From assembly GCF_028776105.2 (NCBI RefSeq), contig NZ_CP145606.1, positions 806,001 through 870,000 of the forward strand: a DNA stretch of 64,000 nucleotides. Direction: 5' to 3'. Both the position numbers and the translations under genes were made by a program. This document shows, piece by piece, positions 46,481 through 55,851 of the stretch; position 1 is the stretch's first letter; every line of letters begins with the position of its first letter. The notes under the pieces were generated by a model. The model saw only the letters and a program-made list of their open reading frames with translations, did no database searches and had not been told where the DNA came from. Source of the stretch: Neisseria leonii. GTDB lineage: Bacteria; Pseudomonadota; Gammaproteobacteria; Burkholderiales; Neisseriaceae.

Positions 46481-46906
46481 TTAACGCGGGCAGATTTCGC
46501 CTTCTTTGAAGAAATAGGCGATTTCGATGGCGGCGTTTTCTTCGCTGTCCGAACCGTGAACGGCATTGGCATCAATCGACTCGGCAAAGTCGGCACGAAT
46601 TGTACCGGCTGCGGCTTCTTTCGGATTGGTCGCGCCCATCAGTTCGCGGTTTTTCGCCACGGCGTTTTCGCCTTCCAATACCTGAATCATCACCGGGCCG
46701 CTGGTCATAAAGGCCACCAGATCGGCAAAGAACGGGCGTTCTTTGTGCACGGCGTAGAAGCCTTCGGCCTCTTCTTTGCTCAGATGTTTCATTTTCGCGG
46801 CAACGATTTTCAGGCCGTTGCGCTCGAAGCGGTCGTAAATTTGGCCGATGACGTTTTTGGCGACGGCATCGGGTTTCACAATGGAAATAGTGCGTTGTAC
46901 GCTCAT
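46481..46906 (-). CDS. ndk: Nucleoside diphosphate kinase
   Basis: A 141-residue kinase that balances nucleoside triphosphates. The opening [17 protein letters not shown], the catalytic histidine H117 in NAVHGSDS, and length match E. coli Ndk (143). AAGGAG precedes the ATG. The first gene of the ndk-rlmN-pilW-rodZ-ispG-hisS-yfgM-der series; an uptake-sequence pair (46337-46389) separates it from rlmN. Confidence 0.97.
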   Translation of the reverse strand: MSVQRTISIVKPDAVAKNVIGQIYDRFERNGLKIVAAKMKHLSKEEAEGFYAVHKERPFFADLVAFMTSGPVMIQVLEGENAVAKNRELMGATNPKEAAAGTIRADFAESIDANAVHGSDSEENAAIEIAYFFKEGEICPR

Positions 46907-47017
46907 GACAGACTCCTTGATTTTGACAGATAGCCGAATCGTCCGCCAAAGTCGGCGGCACTCGGGAAACCGGCGCATTGTAGCAAGTTTTTCCGTTTCC
47001 TGCTGGACTGTTTTGCC

Positions 47018-48163
47018 TTATACCCGCCCGCCCAGCGTCAGATGCGGCTGGTCGAGGTATTCCTGCGACTGCATTTCCACCATACGGCTGACGGTACGGA
47101 CAAACTCTTGGGCAAAATCGCCTTCCAGATACATTTCTTCCGGCGGCACATCGGCGGTGGCACACAGTTTGACGCGGTAGTCGTACATCACATCAATCAG
47201 CCAGGTCAGACGGCGTGCTTCGGCGCGTTCGGCCTCACTGAGTTTTTCCATGCCGGAAATAAAAATCATCTCGTAACGCTCGCACAGATACAGATAATCC
47301 GCCTGCGAACGCGGGCCGAAACACAGGGTGCGGAAATCGAACCACACAACTTTTTCGGTATGGCCGCGGCTGGGCAGCGGACGGCCGTGCACCACCAGTT
47401 CCAAAGGTTTGTGCCGCTGTTTTTCCGTTACCTGCGCAAACAGCGCGGCCAACTTTTCTTCAGCCGCCGCATCGGCGGGCAGGTAAAACACTTCTGCCGC
47501 ATTCAGGGTGCGCAGACGGTAATCCTCGCCGCCGTCGACATTCAAAATCGTCAGTTTGTCTTCCAGCAGCGAGATGGTGGGCAGAAAGCTGCTGCGGTTC
47601 TGCCCTTGGGGATACAGTTCGGACGGAGCGTAATTCGATGTCGCCACCAGAACCACGCCTTCGGCAAACAGGTTTTCCAGCAGACGGCCCAAAATCATGG
47701 CATCGGCAATGTCGCTGACGTGGAATTCGTCGAAACACAGGACGCGGGTTTCTTTGGCTATTTCGGCCGCCACGGCTTTAAGCGGGTCTGCTTCGCTTTT
47801 CAGTTCGCGCAGACGGCGGTGGATTTCGGCCATAAAGGCGTGAAAATGCACACGGCGTTTGCGGCGGTACGGCAGGCAGCCGTAAAACGCGTCCATCAGA
47901 AAACTTTTGCCGCGCCCCACGCCGCCGTAGAAATACAGCCCTTTGGGCAGTTGCGGCGAACGCAGGCTGCGGCCGAGAAAGCGGTTGCGCTTGCGTTTGA
48001 ACATCATCAGTTCCGTCCACAGGCGGTCGAGATGTTCGATGGCTTCGGCCTGCGCCGCATCACGGATAAAGCCCGGCTGTTGGGCGGCAGTCTGATACCA
48101 CGTCAGCGGGCTGTGGTTTTGATACGGCGGCGGCGTGAAGTGTTGGGTGTGGTTTTCTTCCAT
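47018..48163 (-). CDS. zapE: Cell division ATPase ZapE (AFG1 family)
   Basis: A 381-residue AAA-type ATPase. Walker A GGVGRGKS is at 80-87, Walker B in RVLCFDEFHVSD, sensor in VLVATSNYAPSELY, and the C-terminal RLTWLIDVMYDYRVKL motif is specific to the AFG1/ZapE family. In E. coli it associates with the Z-ring. GGAAGAA precedes the ATG. Confidence 0.93.
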   Translation of the reverse strand: MEENHTQHFTPPPYQNHSPLTWYQTAAQQPGFIRDAAQAEAIEHLDRLWTELMMFKRKRNRFLGRSLRSPQLPKGLYFYGGVGRGKSFLMDAFYGCLPYRRKRRVHFHAFMAEIHRRLRELKSEADPLKAVAAEIAKETRVLCFDEFHVSDIADAMILGRLLENLFAEGVVLVATSNYAPSELYPQGQNRSSFLPTISLLEDKLTILNVDGGEDYRLRTLNAAEVFYLPADAAAEEKLAALFAQVTEKQRHKPLELVVHGRPLPSRGHTEKVVWFDFRTLCFGPRSQADYLYLCERYEMIFISGMEKLSEAERAEARRLTWLIDVMYDYRVKLCATADVPPEEMYLEGDFAQEFVRTVSRMVEMQSQEYLDQPHLTLGGRV

Positions 48164-48270
48164 TTCTTCCCGAATATTTTTTCAGATTTCAGACGGCCCC
48201 GATTATAGAGTATTTGCCCGCAGAATTCAGAATTTATCGTGAAAATGCGGCAAAATCGCTGTCTGCCGCC

Positions 48271-49686
48271 CTATTGCTCCGTCCAGCCGCCGCCCAGGGC
48301 CTTATACAGCCCGACCAGTGCGCGGGCGCGCGCCAGACGCGACTGAACCAGCTCCGCTTCGGCGGTTTCCGCATCCAGCCGCATGCGCAAAACATCGTCC
48401 AGCGTTTTGCTGCCGTAGCGGAACAGCTGCTGCGCCCCGGCCTCCTGACGGCGGTATCCGGCGGCACGCTGCTGCAAGATTTCCGCCTGACGGCTCAGCG
48501 AAGCATGCATCTGTGCGGCATTGTCCACATCGGCCAAGGCTTGCAGCAGGGTCTGGTCGTATTCCAGCAAGGCGGTTTTCAGGCGCGCATCGGCAGCATC
48601 GACATTCGCCTGAATCCGCCCTGCGGTAAACAGCGGCAGAGAAATGCCCGCGCTCAGCAAACCCGCCCAGCCTTTCAATACCTGCTCGCCGCCGATTTCG
48701 AAACGCCCGCCCTGCCCGAGAAAATTCAGACTGAAACGCGGATACCAGTCGGCTTTCGCACTGCCCAGACGTGCCGCCTGAACGCGCACCTGCGCCGCAC
48801 GGCCGATTAAGTCCGGCCGCCGTTCGATCAGGCCTTGCGGTGTTTGCCCCTGCGGTGCGGAAGGCTGGTCCGCCAGCACATCGCGTGCGGCTGCGCCCAG
48901 TACAAACTGCTGCGGTACGGCACCGGTCAGCACGGCCATCGCGCGCAGATGTCTGCGGTATTGCGCATCGAGCACCGCCTGCCTGCCCTGCGCGGCGGCC
49001 AAGGCGGCCCGTGCTTCTCCGACTTCCTGCGCGCTGACGTGTCCCGCGCGGAAGCGGCCTTCCGTATAACGCAGCATCTGCACCAAAACGGCCGTCTGAT
49101 TTTCCGCTATCTGTTTGTGCCGCTCCAAGGCGCGCGCCTGAAAATACTGCTCGGCCATCTCGGCCGCCGCCAACATCTGTGCACCGTACACCTCCGCCTG
49201 CCGCGCGGCCGCACCGTAAAGCGCGGCATCGGCATCACTGCGCTTGGCACCGAAAAAATCCGGCTCCCAAGACACGCTGAGGCCGCCTGAAAGGCCGTTG
49301 CCGCGCATATCGGCTTCCTGCGGCAAAACCGGAACAGGCAGACTGCCCTCCCGGTTGAGGCGGGCGCGCGATGCACCGCTCTGCACGGCCAAACCTGCTT
49401 TCGGCAGCAAATCGGCCTGCGCCAGCCCGGCCGTCGCGCGCGCTTCGTTCAAACGGCTCTGCGCCGTTTTCACATCGAAATTGGCCGCCAACGCCTGTTC
49501 AATCAGCCGGTCCAATTCGCTGTCCTGCCATTGCCGCCACCAGCGGCCGATGTCGGCCGGCCTTCCTGCGGACGCATAATCAAAACTTTCCGGCAGCGGC
49601 AGGCGGCTGCCGATGTCAATAGCCACCGTACCGCAACCCGCCAGCCATACCGATACGGCCAACAGGCCGATGCGCATTCCTTTCAT
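48271..49686 (-). CDS. Outer-membrane efflux channel (NodT/OprM type lipoprotein)
   Basis: A 471-residue TolC-like protein with a lipobox (VWLAGC) and two OEP repeats; conserved pieces include WWRQWQDSELDRLIEQAL, LSVSWEPDFFGAKRSDADAA and ERRPDLIGRAAQVRVQAA. It should form the outer-membrane channel for the adaptor and ABC proteins encoded upstream on the same strand. Two adjacent Mets occur (49689, 49686); GGAG is better placed for the second. It ends the five-gene export operon. Confidence 0.9.
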   Translation of the reverse strand: MKGMRIGLLAVSVWLAGCGTVAIDIGSRLPLPESFDYASAGRPADIGRWWRQWQDSELDRLIEQALAANFDVKTAQSRLNEARATAGLAQADLLPKAGLAVQSGASRARLNREGSLPVPVLPQEADMRGNGLSGGLSVSWEPDFFGAKRSDADAALYGAAARQAEVYGAQMLAAAEMAEQYFQARALERHKQIAENQTAVLVQMLRYTEGRFRAGHVSAQEVGEARAALAAAQGRQAVLDAQYRRHLRAMAVLTGAVPQQFVLGAAARDVLADQPSAPQGQTPQGLIERRPDLIGRAAQVRVQAARLGSAKADWYPRFSLNFLGQGGRFEIGGEQVLKGWAGLLSAGISLPLFTAGRIQANVDAADARLKTALLEYDQTLLQALADVDNAAQMHASLSRQAEILQQRAAGYRRQEAGAQQLFRYGSKTLDDVLRMRLDAETAEAELVQSRLARARALVGLYKALGGGWTEQ

Positions 49687-49728
49687 CATTTTTCTCCGTT
49701 CGATGCGGATTGGACGTGTTCAGACGGC

Positions 49729-50856
49729 CTAACCCTGTTTTTCCAGCATGGTTTTAAACCGCCGCAAAGCGGGCAGCAGAAAGAGCGCGCCGCTGCCCGC
49801 CATCATCGCCAGCTGCGGCCACACCGAGTCCCAGCCCGCGCCCCTGAACAGCACATTCTGCGCAAAAGAAGCAAACTGCGTGGTCGGCCAATATTCACTG
49901 ATCCATTGGGCGGTTTCGGGCATATTGCTGCGCGGCGAGTTGGCACCGGAAAACATCAATGCCACCACATACACCGGCACCATCAGCAGGCTGTATTGCG
50001 GCATGGAGGGCGCCAGCGTGGCCAGCATCACCGCCAGCGCGGCAATCGAAAACATAAACACCAGCGTCCCGCCGAAATACAGCCACACCGACCCGCCGAA
50101 ATCCGCGCCGATCACTCCGCCCACCACCAATTTCATCGACAAAGCCGCCGCCGCGCACACCACCAAACCGTTGGCCAGTATTTTCGCCAGCACAATCTGG
50201 CTGCTGCTCACCGGCATTACCAGCAGATGCGCCATCGTTCCCTGCTCGCGTTCGCGGATAACCGCCGCGCCCACCAGCACCAGTCCCAGCAGCATCACCA
50301 TATTGTTCACCTGCATCGCACCGAGAAACCACGCGCTCTCGCGGTTCGGATTAAACGCCGTATTCAGCACGGCCTTCACCGGCACCAACGCTTCGGCCGT
50401 GTCCGCCAAACCGAGAAACTGCAAAATTTCGCGGTTGAAAATCTGCGTGATATAAGCCTGCCCCATGCCCGCCTGCGTCATCGCCGTGGCATCGACCAAA
50501 AGCTGCGCTTCGGCCGGGCGGCCGGACAGGACATCACGCTCGAAATCGGGCGGAAACACCAGCACAAAAATAAAACCGCCCTTATCCATGCCCGCTTCGG
50601 CCTCTTGCAGCGTGACTGCCTGCGGCCGGGCAAAATACGGCTGCGGCAGCGCATCGGCAATCTGCCGCGACAAAGCCGAACGGTCATCATCCACCACGGC
50701 CACCGTGGCATTGCGCAAATCCGTTCCGCCGCCTGTGGCCGTCTGGTACACCATCACGGTAAACACCACCGCCAACAGCACGCCCAGCACCGCATCGCTA
50801 AACAGGCTGCGCCACTCTTTCCACATCAAAACCGCAATATTTTTCAAAGCCTGCAT
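49729..50856 (-). CDS. ABC-2 type permease, YhhJ-like
   Basis: A 375-residue inner-membrane permease with one N-terminal helix, a large periplasmic domain (about 50-170) and five or six C-terminal helices. Length equals E. coli YhhJ (375), the partner of RbbA. ABC-2 motifs such as REREQGTMAHLLVMPVSSSQ are present. It likely pairs with the fused ABC protein upstream to pump a hydrophobic compound or small protein through the adaptor and outer-membrane channel. Confidence 0.88.
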   Translation of the reverse strand: MQALKNIAVLMWKEWRSLFSDAVLGVLLAVVFTVMVYQTATGGGTDLRNATVAVVDDDRSALSRQIADALPQPYFARPQAVTLQEAEAGMDKGGFIFVLVFPPDFERDVLSGRPAEAQLLVDATAMTQAGMGQAYITQIFNREILQFLGLADTAEALVPVKAVLNTAFNPNRESAWFLGAMQVNNMVMLLGLVLVGAAVIREREQGTMAHLLVMPVSSSQIVLAKILANGLVVCAAAALSMKLVVGGVIGADFGGSVWLYFGGTLVFMFSIAALAVMLATLAPSMPQYSLLMVPVYVVALMFSGANSPRSNMPETAQWISEYWPTTQFASFAQNVLFRGAGWDSVWPQLAMMAGSGALFLLPALRRFKTMLEKQG

Positions 50857-50913
50857 CTTTCCCCCTCAGGGCACAATAGACCCGCCGCCGTTTCCAGGCC
50901 GTCTGAAAACGGC

Positions 50914-53667
50914 TTATTCCTGTTTTTTCAGAAACAGGCAGGCCAGCGCAAAATAAACTGCGGCAAACAGCAGCAAAACCGCATATTGCGGCAGAAAATC
51001 CGCAAAGCCCAAGCCTTTGGTAAACCCGCCCCGGCTGACGGTGCCGAACCACGAAGCGGGAAAGCCCACGCCAACGGCATACGCACCGCCCGACAAAGTG
51101 GCCACCGGATACATCAGGCCGGAAAAATTCACCGCCGGCGTCATCGTACCGATGGTGCTGAGAAAGAAGGCGGCGGTTTGCGATTTCACAAAAGACGAGA
51201 TCAACAGCCCCAGCGCGGTGGAAGCGCACACCAGCAGCACGCCGCCGAGCAGCGTGGCGGCAAACGAACCGCTCATCGGCAAGCCGAACCAGAACACCGT
51301 CATCACCGACAGCAGCAGAAAATTCAGCGTGCCCATAGCGATATACGGCAGCTGTTTGCCCAATAAATACTGCGGCACCGAAGCGGGCGACGCGTACAGA
51401 TTCTGAATCGTTCCCGACTCGCGCTCGCGCACCACGGCCAACGCGCTCATCACCGCCGGAATCATCGTCAGCACCAGCATCAGCACGCCCGGCACCATCG
51501 CATTCACGCTCTTAAACTCCTGATTGTACAGAAAACGCGGCACCAATTCGGCAGCGGCGGGCAGGTCGATGCCGCGCGTTTTGAGAATTTCGCGGTTGTA
51601 GCCGCCGACAATGGCGGCCGTATAGGCTTCGATATTGGCGGCGTTGAACGGCGCAGTGCCGTCCACCGTAAAGCCGACTTCGGCCTGCCGCCCGGCTGCC
51701 ACATCGCGGCCGAAACCGGGCGGAATATCAATCAACAAAGCCGCCTGTCCGCGTTGCAGCAGCCGCAAACCCGCCCCGTCCGATTCAGGCGGCGGCCGCC
51801 CGGCAAAATAGGCCGAACCGGCAAACGGCTCGACAAAAGCGCGGCTGTGATCGGAACGGTCGCGGTCGCTGACGGCAAAAGTCAGCCCCGACACATCGAA
51901 CGAAATCGCCCAGCCCAAAGAAGCCAGCAGCACCGCCGGCCCCAAAGCGGCGAAAAAGAGGCGGATTTTGTCGCGCAGCAATTCGCGGCTTTCGCGCACG
52001 GCAAACGTATAAACCGCATCCAACCGGCCGCGCAGGCCGTCTGAAAACGGCCGCCATACGCCGTGTTTTTTCCGTTCCGACGGGGCGGTTTCAGCAACGG
52101 CAGAATTTCCGGTACGGTTTTCAGACGGCCCCGGTTCGGCATTCTGTTCCAGATAATGGATAAACGCGGCCTCCAAATCGGTCTGCCCGCTGGCGGCTAT
52201 GACCTGTTGCGGCGTCCCCTCCGCCAATACGCGGCCTTTGTCCATCAGCGAGATGCGGTCGCAGCGCAGGGCTTCGTTCATAAAATGGGTGGAAACAAAA
52301 ATCGTGATGCGCTCTTGGCGCGACAGTTCGCCCAGCTTGCGCCAAAACAAATCGCGCGCGGCCGGATCCACGCCGGAAGTCGGCTCGTCCAAAATCAGCA
52401 CTTCGGGTTTGTGCAGACAGGCCGCGGCCAATTGCAGCCGCTGGCGGATACCCAAAGGCAGCGCGGCGGGTTTGGCCTCGGCCGCCGCCGTCAAATCAAA
52501 ATCGGCCAAAGCCTGTGCAACGGCCGCCGCACCGTCGGCCAAACCGTACAAGTCGGCGTGCAGTTGCAGGTTTTGCCGCACGCTCAATTCTTCATACAGC
52601 GAAAACGACTGCGACATATAGCCCACGCGTTTTTTCACGGCCAAACTGCCCGCATCGGCCGGCTTGCCCAGCAGGCGCGCGCTGCCCGATGTGGGCGGCA
52701 GCAGGCCGGTGAGCATTTTCATGGTGGTGGACTTGCCGCAGCCGTTGGCACCGAGAAAACCGAAAATTTCACCCTGCGCAATGGTAAAACCGACCCGATC
52801 GACGGCGGTGAAATCCCCGAAGGTTTTGCTCAACCCTTCCGCCTCCATGGCGGGCGGCGCGTCGGGCAGCGGCACAAAAGGCGTAATCGCCACTTCGCCC
52901 GCCCCCGCCTGTTTGGCCTCGGGCAGCAGGCGGATATAGGCCGCTTCCAGATTATCCGTTCCCAAACGCGCCATCACTTCGCGCGTGGGCGCATCGGCCA
53001 GCAGACGGCCCTCGTCCATCGCCAGCAGGTATTCAAACTGTTCGGCCTCTTCGATGTAGGCGGTGGCCACCAGCACCGTCATCTGCGGCACTTCGGCACG
53101 CAACGCATCAACCAGCGCCCAAAACTGCCGCCGCGACAAAGGATCGACACCGGTGGTCGGTTCGTCGAGAATCAGCAGCTCAGGGTTGTGCACCAAAGCG
53201 CAGCACAGGCTCAGTTTCTGCTTCATGCCGCCTGAAAGTTTGCCCGCCGCACGGCCGGCAAACGGCGACAGCCCCGTAGCTTCCAGCAGCCGCGCCATGC
53301 GCCGTTCCCGCGCTTGCCCGTGCAGGCCGAACAGGCCGGCATGAAAAGCAATGTTTTCTTCAACGCTCAAAGTCGGGTAAAGATTCTTGCCCAAGCCCTG
53401 AGGCATATAGGCGGTGCGGTGCGACAGAGCGCGGCGGACATGTTTATCCGCCATATCGCCGCCCAGCACTTCTACCCGCCCGTCCTGCACCGAGCGCACT
53501 CCGGCAATCAGCGAAAGCAGGGTCGATTTGCCCACGCCGTCCGGCCCGATTAAACCTACGGTGCTGCCGCGCGGCAGCGACAGTGAAACCGACTTCAAGG
53601 CTTCGGTTTTGCCGTAACGGTAGGACACGGCCGAAAGGGCCACTGCCGGTATCTGTTTCATCTTCAT
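50914..53667 (-). CDS. RbbA-like fused double-ATPase/permease ABC exporter
   Basis: A 917-residue protein (E. coli RbbA: 911). First ATPase: Walker A GPDGVGKS near 41-48, signature LSGGMKQK, Walker B LLILDEPTTGVDP. Second ATPase: Walker A GANGCGKS near 305, degenerate signature LPLGIRQRL, Walker B VLILDEPTSGVDP. The last third is an ABC-2 permease with RERESGTIQNLYASP. In E. coli the order is yhiI-rbbA-yhhJ, the same as here. The start at 53667 has GGAAAG close by. It is separated from the adaptor gene by the 30-bp repeat array. RbbA was once linked to ribosomes, but the permease half and gene context favour export. Confidence 0.9.
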   Translation of the reverse strand: MKMKQIPAVALSAVSYRYGKTEALKSVSLSLPRGSTVGLIGPDGVGKSTLLSLIAGVRSVQDGRVEVLGGDMADKHVRRALSHRTAYMPQGLGKNLYPTLSVEENIAFHAGLFGLHGQARERRMARLLEATGLSPFAGRAAGKLSGGMKQKLSLCCALVHNPELLILDEPTTGVDPLSRRQFWALVDALRAEVPQMTVLVATAYIEEAEQFEYLLAMDEGRLLADAPTREVMARLGTDNLEAAYIRLLPEAKQAGAGEVAITPFVPLPDAPPAMEAEGLSKTFGDFTAVDRVGFTIAQGEIFGFLGANGCGKSTTMKMLTGLLPPTSGSARLLGKPADAGSLAVKKRVGYMSQSFSLYEELSVRQNLQLHADLYGLADGAAAVAQALADFDLTAAAEAKPAALPLGIRQRLQLAAACLHKPEVLILDEPTSGVDPAARDLFWRKLGELSRQERITIFVSTHFMNEALRCDRISLMDKGRVLAEGTPQQVIAASGQTDLEAAFIHYLEQNAEPGPSENRTGNSAVAETAPSERKKHGVWRPFSDGLRGRLDAVYTFAVRESRELLRDKIRLFFAALGPAVLLASLGWAISFDVSGLTFAVSDRDRSDHSRAFVEPFAGSAYFAGRPPPESDGAGLRLLQRGQAALLIDIPPGFGRDVAAGRQAEVGFTVDGTAPFNAANIEAYTAAIVGGYNREILKTRGIDLPAAAELVPRFLYNQEFKSVNAMVPGVLMLVLTMIPAVMSALAVVRERESGTIQNLYASPASVPQYLLGKQLPYIAMGTLNFLLLSVMTVFWFGLPMSGSFAATLLGGVLLVCASTALGLLISSFVKSQTAAFFLSTIGTMTPAVNFSGLMYPVATLSGGAYAVGVGFPASWFGTVSRGGFTKGLGFADFLPQYAVLLLFAAVYFALACLFLKKQE

Positions 53668-53732
53668 CACACTTTCCACCGCCTGCCGCGCAAAACGCCA
53701 ACCGGCTCTACAAATATCCGTTTTCTCTTCGC

Positions 53733-54052
53733 AAAACTTGCTTCGCCCGTTTTCGCTTCGCAGAAACTCGCTTCGCCCGTTTTCGCTTCGCAGAAACTCG
53801 CTTCGCCCGTTTTCGCTTCGCAGAAACTCGCTTCGCCCGGTTTACGCTCAGAAACTCGCTTCGCCCGTTTTCGCTTCGCAGAAACTCGCTTCGCCCGTTT
53901 TCGCTTCGCAGAAACTCGCTTCGCCCGTTTTCGCTTCGCAGAAACTCGCTTCGCCCGTTTTCGCTTCGCAGAAACTCGCTTCGCCCGTTTTCGCTTCGCA
54001 GAAACTCGCTTCGCCCGTTTTCGCTTCGCAGAAACTCGCTTCGCCCGTTTTC
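53733..54052. repeat. 30-bp tandem repeat array, about 10.5 copies
   Basis: The unit is 30 bases and reads GAAACTCGCTTCGCCCGTTT then TCGCTTCGCA. Unit 1 (53733) and unit 4 (53823-53850) are degenerate, the fourth being two bases short; units 5-10 are identical by eye. The last partial unit runs directly into an uptake sequence at 54048. Each unit is itself two 15-base halves sharing TCGCTTCGC. The unit length is a multiple of three and contains no stop in any of the six frames. Confidence 0.95.
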
Positions 54053-54085
54053 AGACGGCCTGTCTGCACCAGGCCGTCTGAAAAC
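54048..54085. terminator. Uptake-sequence hairpin inside the export operon
   Basis: TTTTCAGACGGCCTG / CAGGCCGTCTGAAAAC, an inverted pair at the right edge of the tandem array, downstream of the adaptor gene on its strand. Confidence 0.65.
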
Positions 54086-54142
54086 GTATCAACGCAAATT
54101 AATTAGCGCCGCCGCAAAATGCCGACGGCATCAAGCACGCCC

Positions 54143-55159
54143 TCACTCCGGCAGCTTCACCGCCAATTCCTGCGGCCATTCGCGGCTGGCGTCGGTACGC
54201 ACATAGCCGTTGCCCGTCATACCGCCTTTGAGCAGCCCACGGTACTGCAAGGCCACCGCCTGCGGCACCTGCAACTTCACTTTAAACATCAACTTCTCCC
54301 GCTCGCTGCGGGTTTCCACCGCCTTGGGCGTGAACTGTGCTTCGGCAGCAATAAAACGGATTTGGGCGGGCAGCACCATCTCCGCGCCGTCCGGCACAAT
54401 CCGCGCCTCATCGCCCACTTTCAGACGGCCGACAACAGGATTGGGCAGAAAAATATTCATATATACGTCTGCCGGATCAATCAGGCTGACGACTTTGCTC
54501 CCCGGTGCCACCACATTGCCCGCTGCCGCCAAACGGTATTCCACCCGTCCCGCTTGGGGCGTCGTGATGCGCATATCGCTGCCGGCCGACTCTGCGGCAC
54601 GCAGTTGGGCACGGGCGCGCTCGACTGCCGCACCCGCCTGCGCCACGGCGGCCGCCGCTTCCGCTTTTCCGGCCTGCGCCGCTTTCACCCCTGCCGCCGC
54701 ACTGTCGCGCTGGCTTTTCCGCCGCTGCGTTTCCGCAGGCGACACCAAATCTTCGCGTTGCAGTTTGGCCGCGTTGTCCCACTCAATCTGTGCCGCCGCC
54801 TGCTGCTGCCGCTGTGCCGCAATACGCGCTTCGGCGCCGACCAGCGCACCGCGCGCCTGACGTTCGGCCGCTTCGGCCTGCGCCACGGCGGCACGCGCCT
54901 CAGCCACCCTGCTGTCGGCCGTATCCGAAGAAAGCTGCACCAATACCGCGCCCGCCGCTACATCCTCGCCCTCTTCCACCAGCACAGCCTCCACCCGCCC
55001 GCCGTAGAGTGCGGCCACATCAAAGCGCGCCAAAGCCAGACGCCCGTTCGACCCGGCCACATAATCCGGCAGGCCGCCGCTGCGGCCGTCCCGGTACAGA
55101 TACCACCCGCCCGCCGCCACGGCTGCCAGCAATACGCCGGTTAATATAATTTTTTTCAT
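54143..55159 (-). CDS. HlyD-type periplasmic adaptor protein, YhiI-like
   Basis: A 338-residue membrane-fusion protein. An N-terminal anchor (IILTGVLLAAVAAGGWYLY) is followed by the lipoyl half motif, a long Ala/Gln/Glu-rich coiled-coil hairpin (about 85-210) and the second lipoyl/beta-barrel parts (DMRITTPQAGRVEYRLAAAG, VVAPGSKVVSLIDPAD). It bridges the ABC exporter and the outer-membrane channel. The ATG overlaps the TetR stop (ATGA). AAGGAT precedes it. Confidence 0.9.
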   Translation of the reverse strand: MKKIILTGVLLAAVAAGGWYLYRDGRSGGLPDYVAGSNGRLALARFDVAALYGGRVEAVLVEEGEDVAAGAVLVQLSSDTADSRVAEARAAVAQAEAAERQARGALVGAEARIAAQRQQQAAAQIEWDNAAKLQREDLVSPAETQRRKSQRDSAAAGVKAAQAGKAEAAAAVAQAGAAVERARAQLRAAESAGSDMRITTPQAGRVEYRLAAAGNVVAPGSKVVSLIDPADVYMNIFLPNPVVGRLKVGDEARIVPDGAEMVLPAQIRFIAAEAQFTPKAVETRSEREKLMFKVKLQVPQAVALQYRGLLKGGMTGNGYVRTDASREWPQELAVKLPE

Positions 55160-55821
55160 TCTGTATCCTTATCCTTAACTTGATTTTGACTGCCGTCCGC
55201 CGCCCATACGCCCAACACCCAGTCCAACCGCCGCGCCAGAGCCTCATCGCTCAAATACTGCGGCATCACGCCGGCCATTTCCGCCGGCAGAATCCCCAAC
55301 CTGTGAAACTGATCGGTAAACAGCACCGGCCCTGCCGCAGCCGCCACCAGAAAATTCAGCCGCAGCAGATATTCTTCTTCCGGCCACCGCCACTGCACCG
55401 CACAGGCGCGCAAAGCCCGTCCGACACGTTGCAGATTCTGGCCGCTGTGCTGCTGCAACACTTCGGCCACCACACCCGCCCCGCCGTCCGCACAGTCGGC
55501 CAGCATACGCTGCACCCAGGCCAGATTGTCGCGCAGACTCCGCACCATCACCGTCAGCACGGCGCGCAAATCCGCCGCCGCTTCGCCCGTTTCAGACGGC
55601 CACGGATAATTCCGGCGCACCTGTTCATAGCGCTCGGTCAGCATCATGCGCACAAAATCGTCTTTACCGGCAAACAGATGGTGGAACATACCCGGACTCA
55701 GCCCCGCCTCCGCCGCCAACGCACGCACCGACAGCCCCCGGTACCCCGCCTCGGGATACAGACGGAAACCGGCCTGTAAAAACTGCCGGTAAGAATGCAC
55801 GCGGTTTTTCGGTTCTTTCAT
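55156..55821 (-). CDS. TetR-family regulator of the export operon
   Basis: A 221-residue regulator. The N-terminal helix-turn-helix (AGYRGLSVRALAAEAGLSPG then MFHHLFAGKDDF) is typical of TetR/CecR (YbiH) proteins; the C-terminal ligand domain is helical. CecR in E. coli regulates the related ybhG-ybhFSR export genes, so control of this exporter is inferred. The first gene of the operon, its stop overlaps the adaptor start. A matching palindrome lies just before its ATG. The start at 55821 has GGGGGCG nearby; a longer frame upstream is rejected because it runs over the operator. Confidence 0.88.
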   Translation of the reverse strand: MKEPKNRVHSYRQFLQAGFRLYPEAGYRGLSVRALAAEAGLSPGMFHHLFAGKDDFVRMMLTERYEQVRRNYPWPSETGEAAADLRAVLTVMVRSLRDNLAWVQRMLADCADGGAGVVAEVLQQHSGQNLQRVGRALRACAVQWRWPEEEYLLRLNFLVAAAAGPVLFTDQFHRLGILPAEMAGVMPQYLSDEALARRLDWVLGVWAADGSQNQVKDKDTE

Positions 55822-55833
55822 ACCGCCCCCGAA

Positions 55834-55851
55834 ATTGGACAAGCGTCCAAT
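55834..55851. promoter_or_regulatory. Probable TetR operator
   Basis: ATTGGAC-AAGC-GTCCAAT, a perfect 7-bp inverted repeat, 13 bases upstream of the TetR ATG. On the minus strand it overlaps or abuts the -10 box TATGAT (55855-55850), with TTGCGG 17 bases further up as -35. Binding here would block transcription, i.e. autorepression of the operon. Confidence 0.75.

Larger units (their letters stand above)
53668..54142. other. Intra-operon gap filled by the tandem array
   Basis: 475 bases between the adaptor and the fused ABC gene. Besides the repeat array it holds an inverted uptake-sequence pair (54048-54085) that could terminate transcription of the adaptor. Long open frames over the array (for example 53583-54206 on the plus strand) result from its composition and have no start signal or homology. 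Confidence 0.75.

Noticed and set aside
53733..54052. CRISPR array
   Set aside because: Units are contiguous 30-bp tandem copies without unique spacers and there are no cas genes nearby.
53583..54206. A 207-residue plus-strand protein with RFAETRFARF repeats
   Set aside because: The frame is open only because the repeat has no stop in any frame; its start lies inside the ABC gene in antisense and there is no ribosome-binding site or homology.
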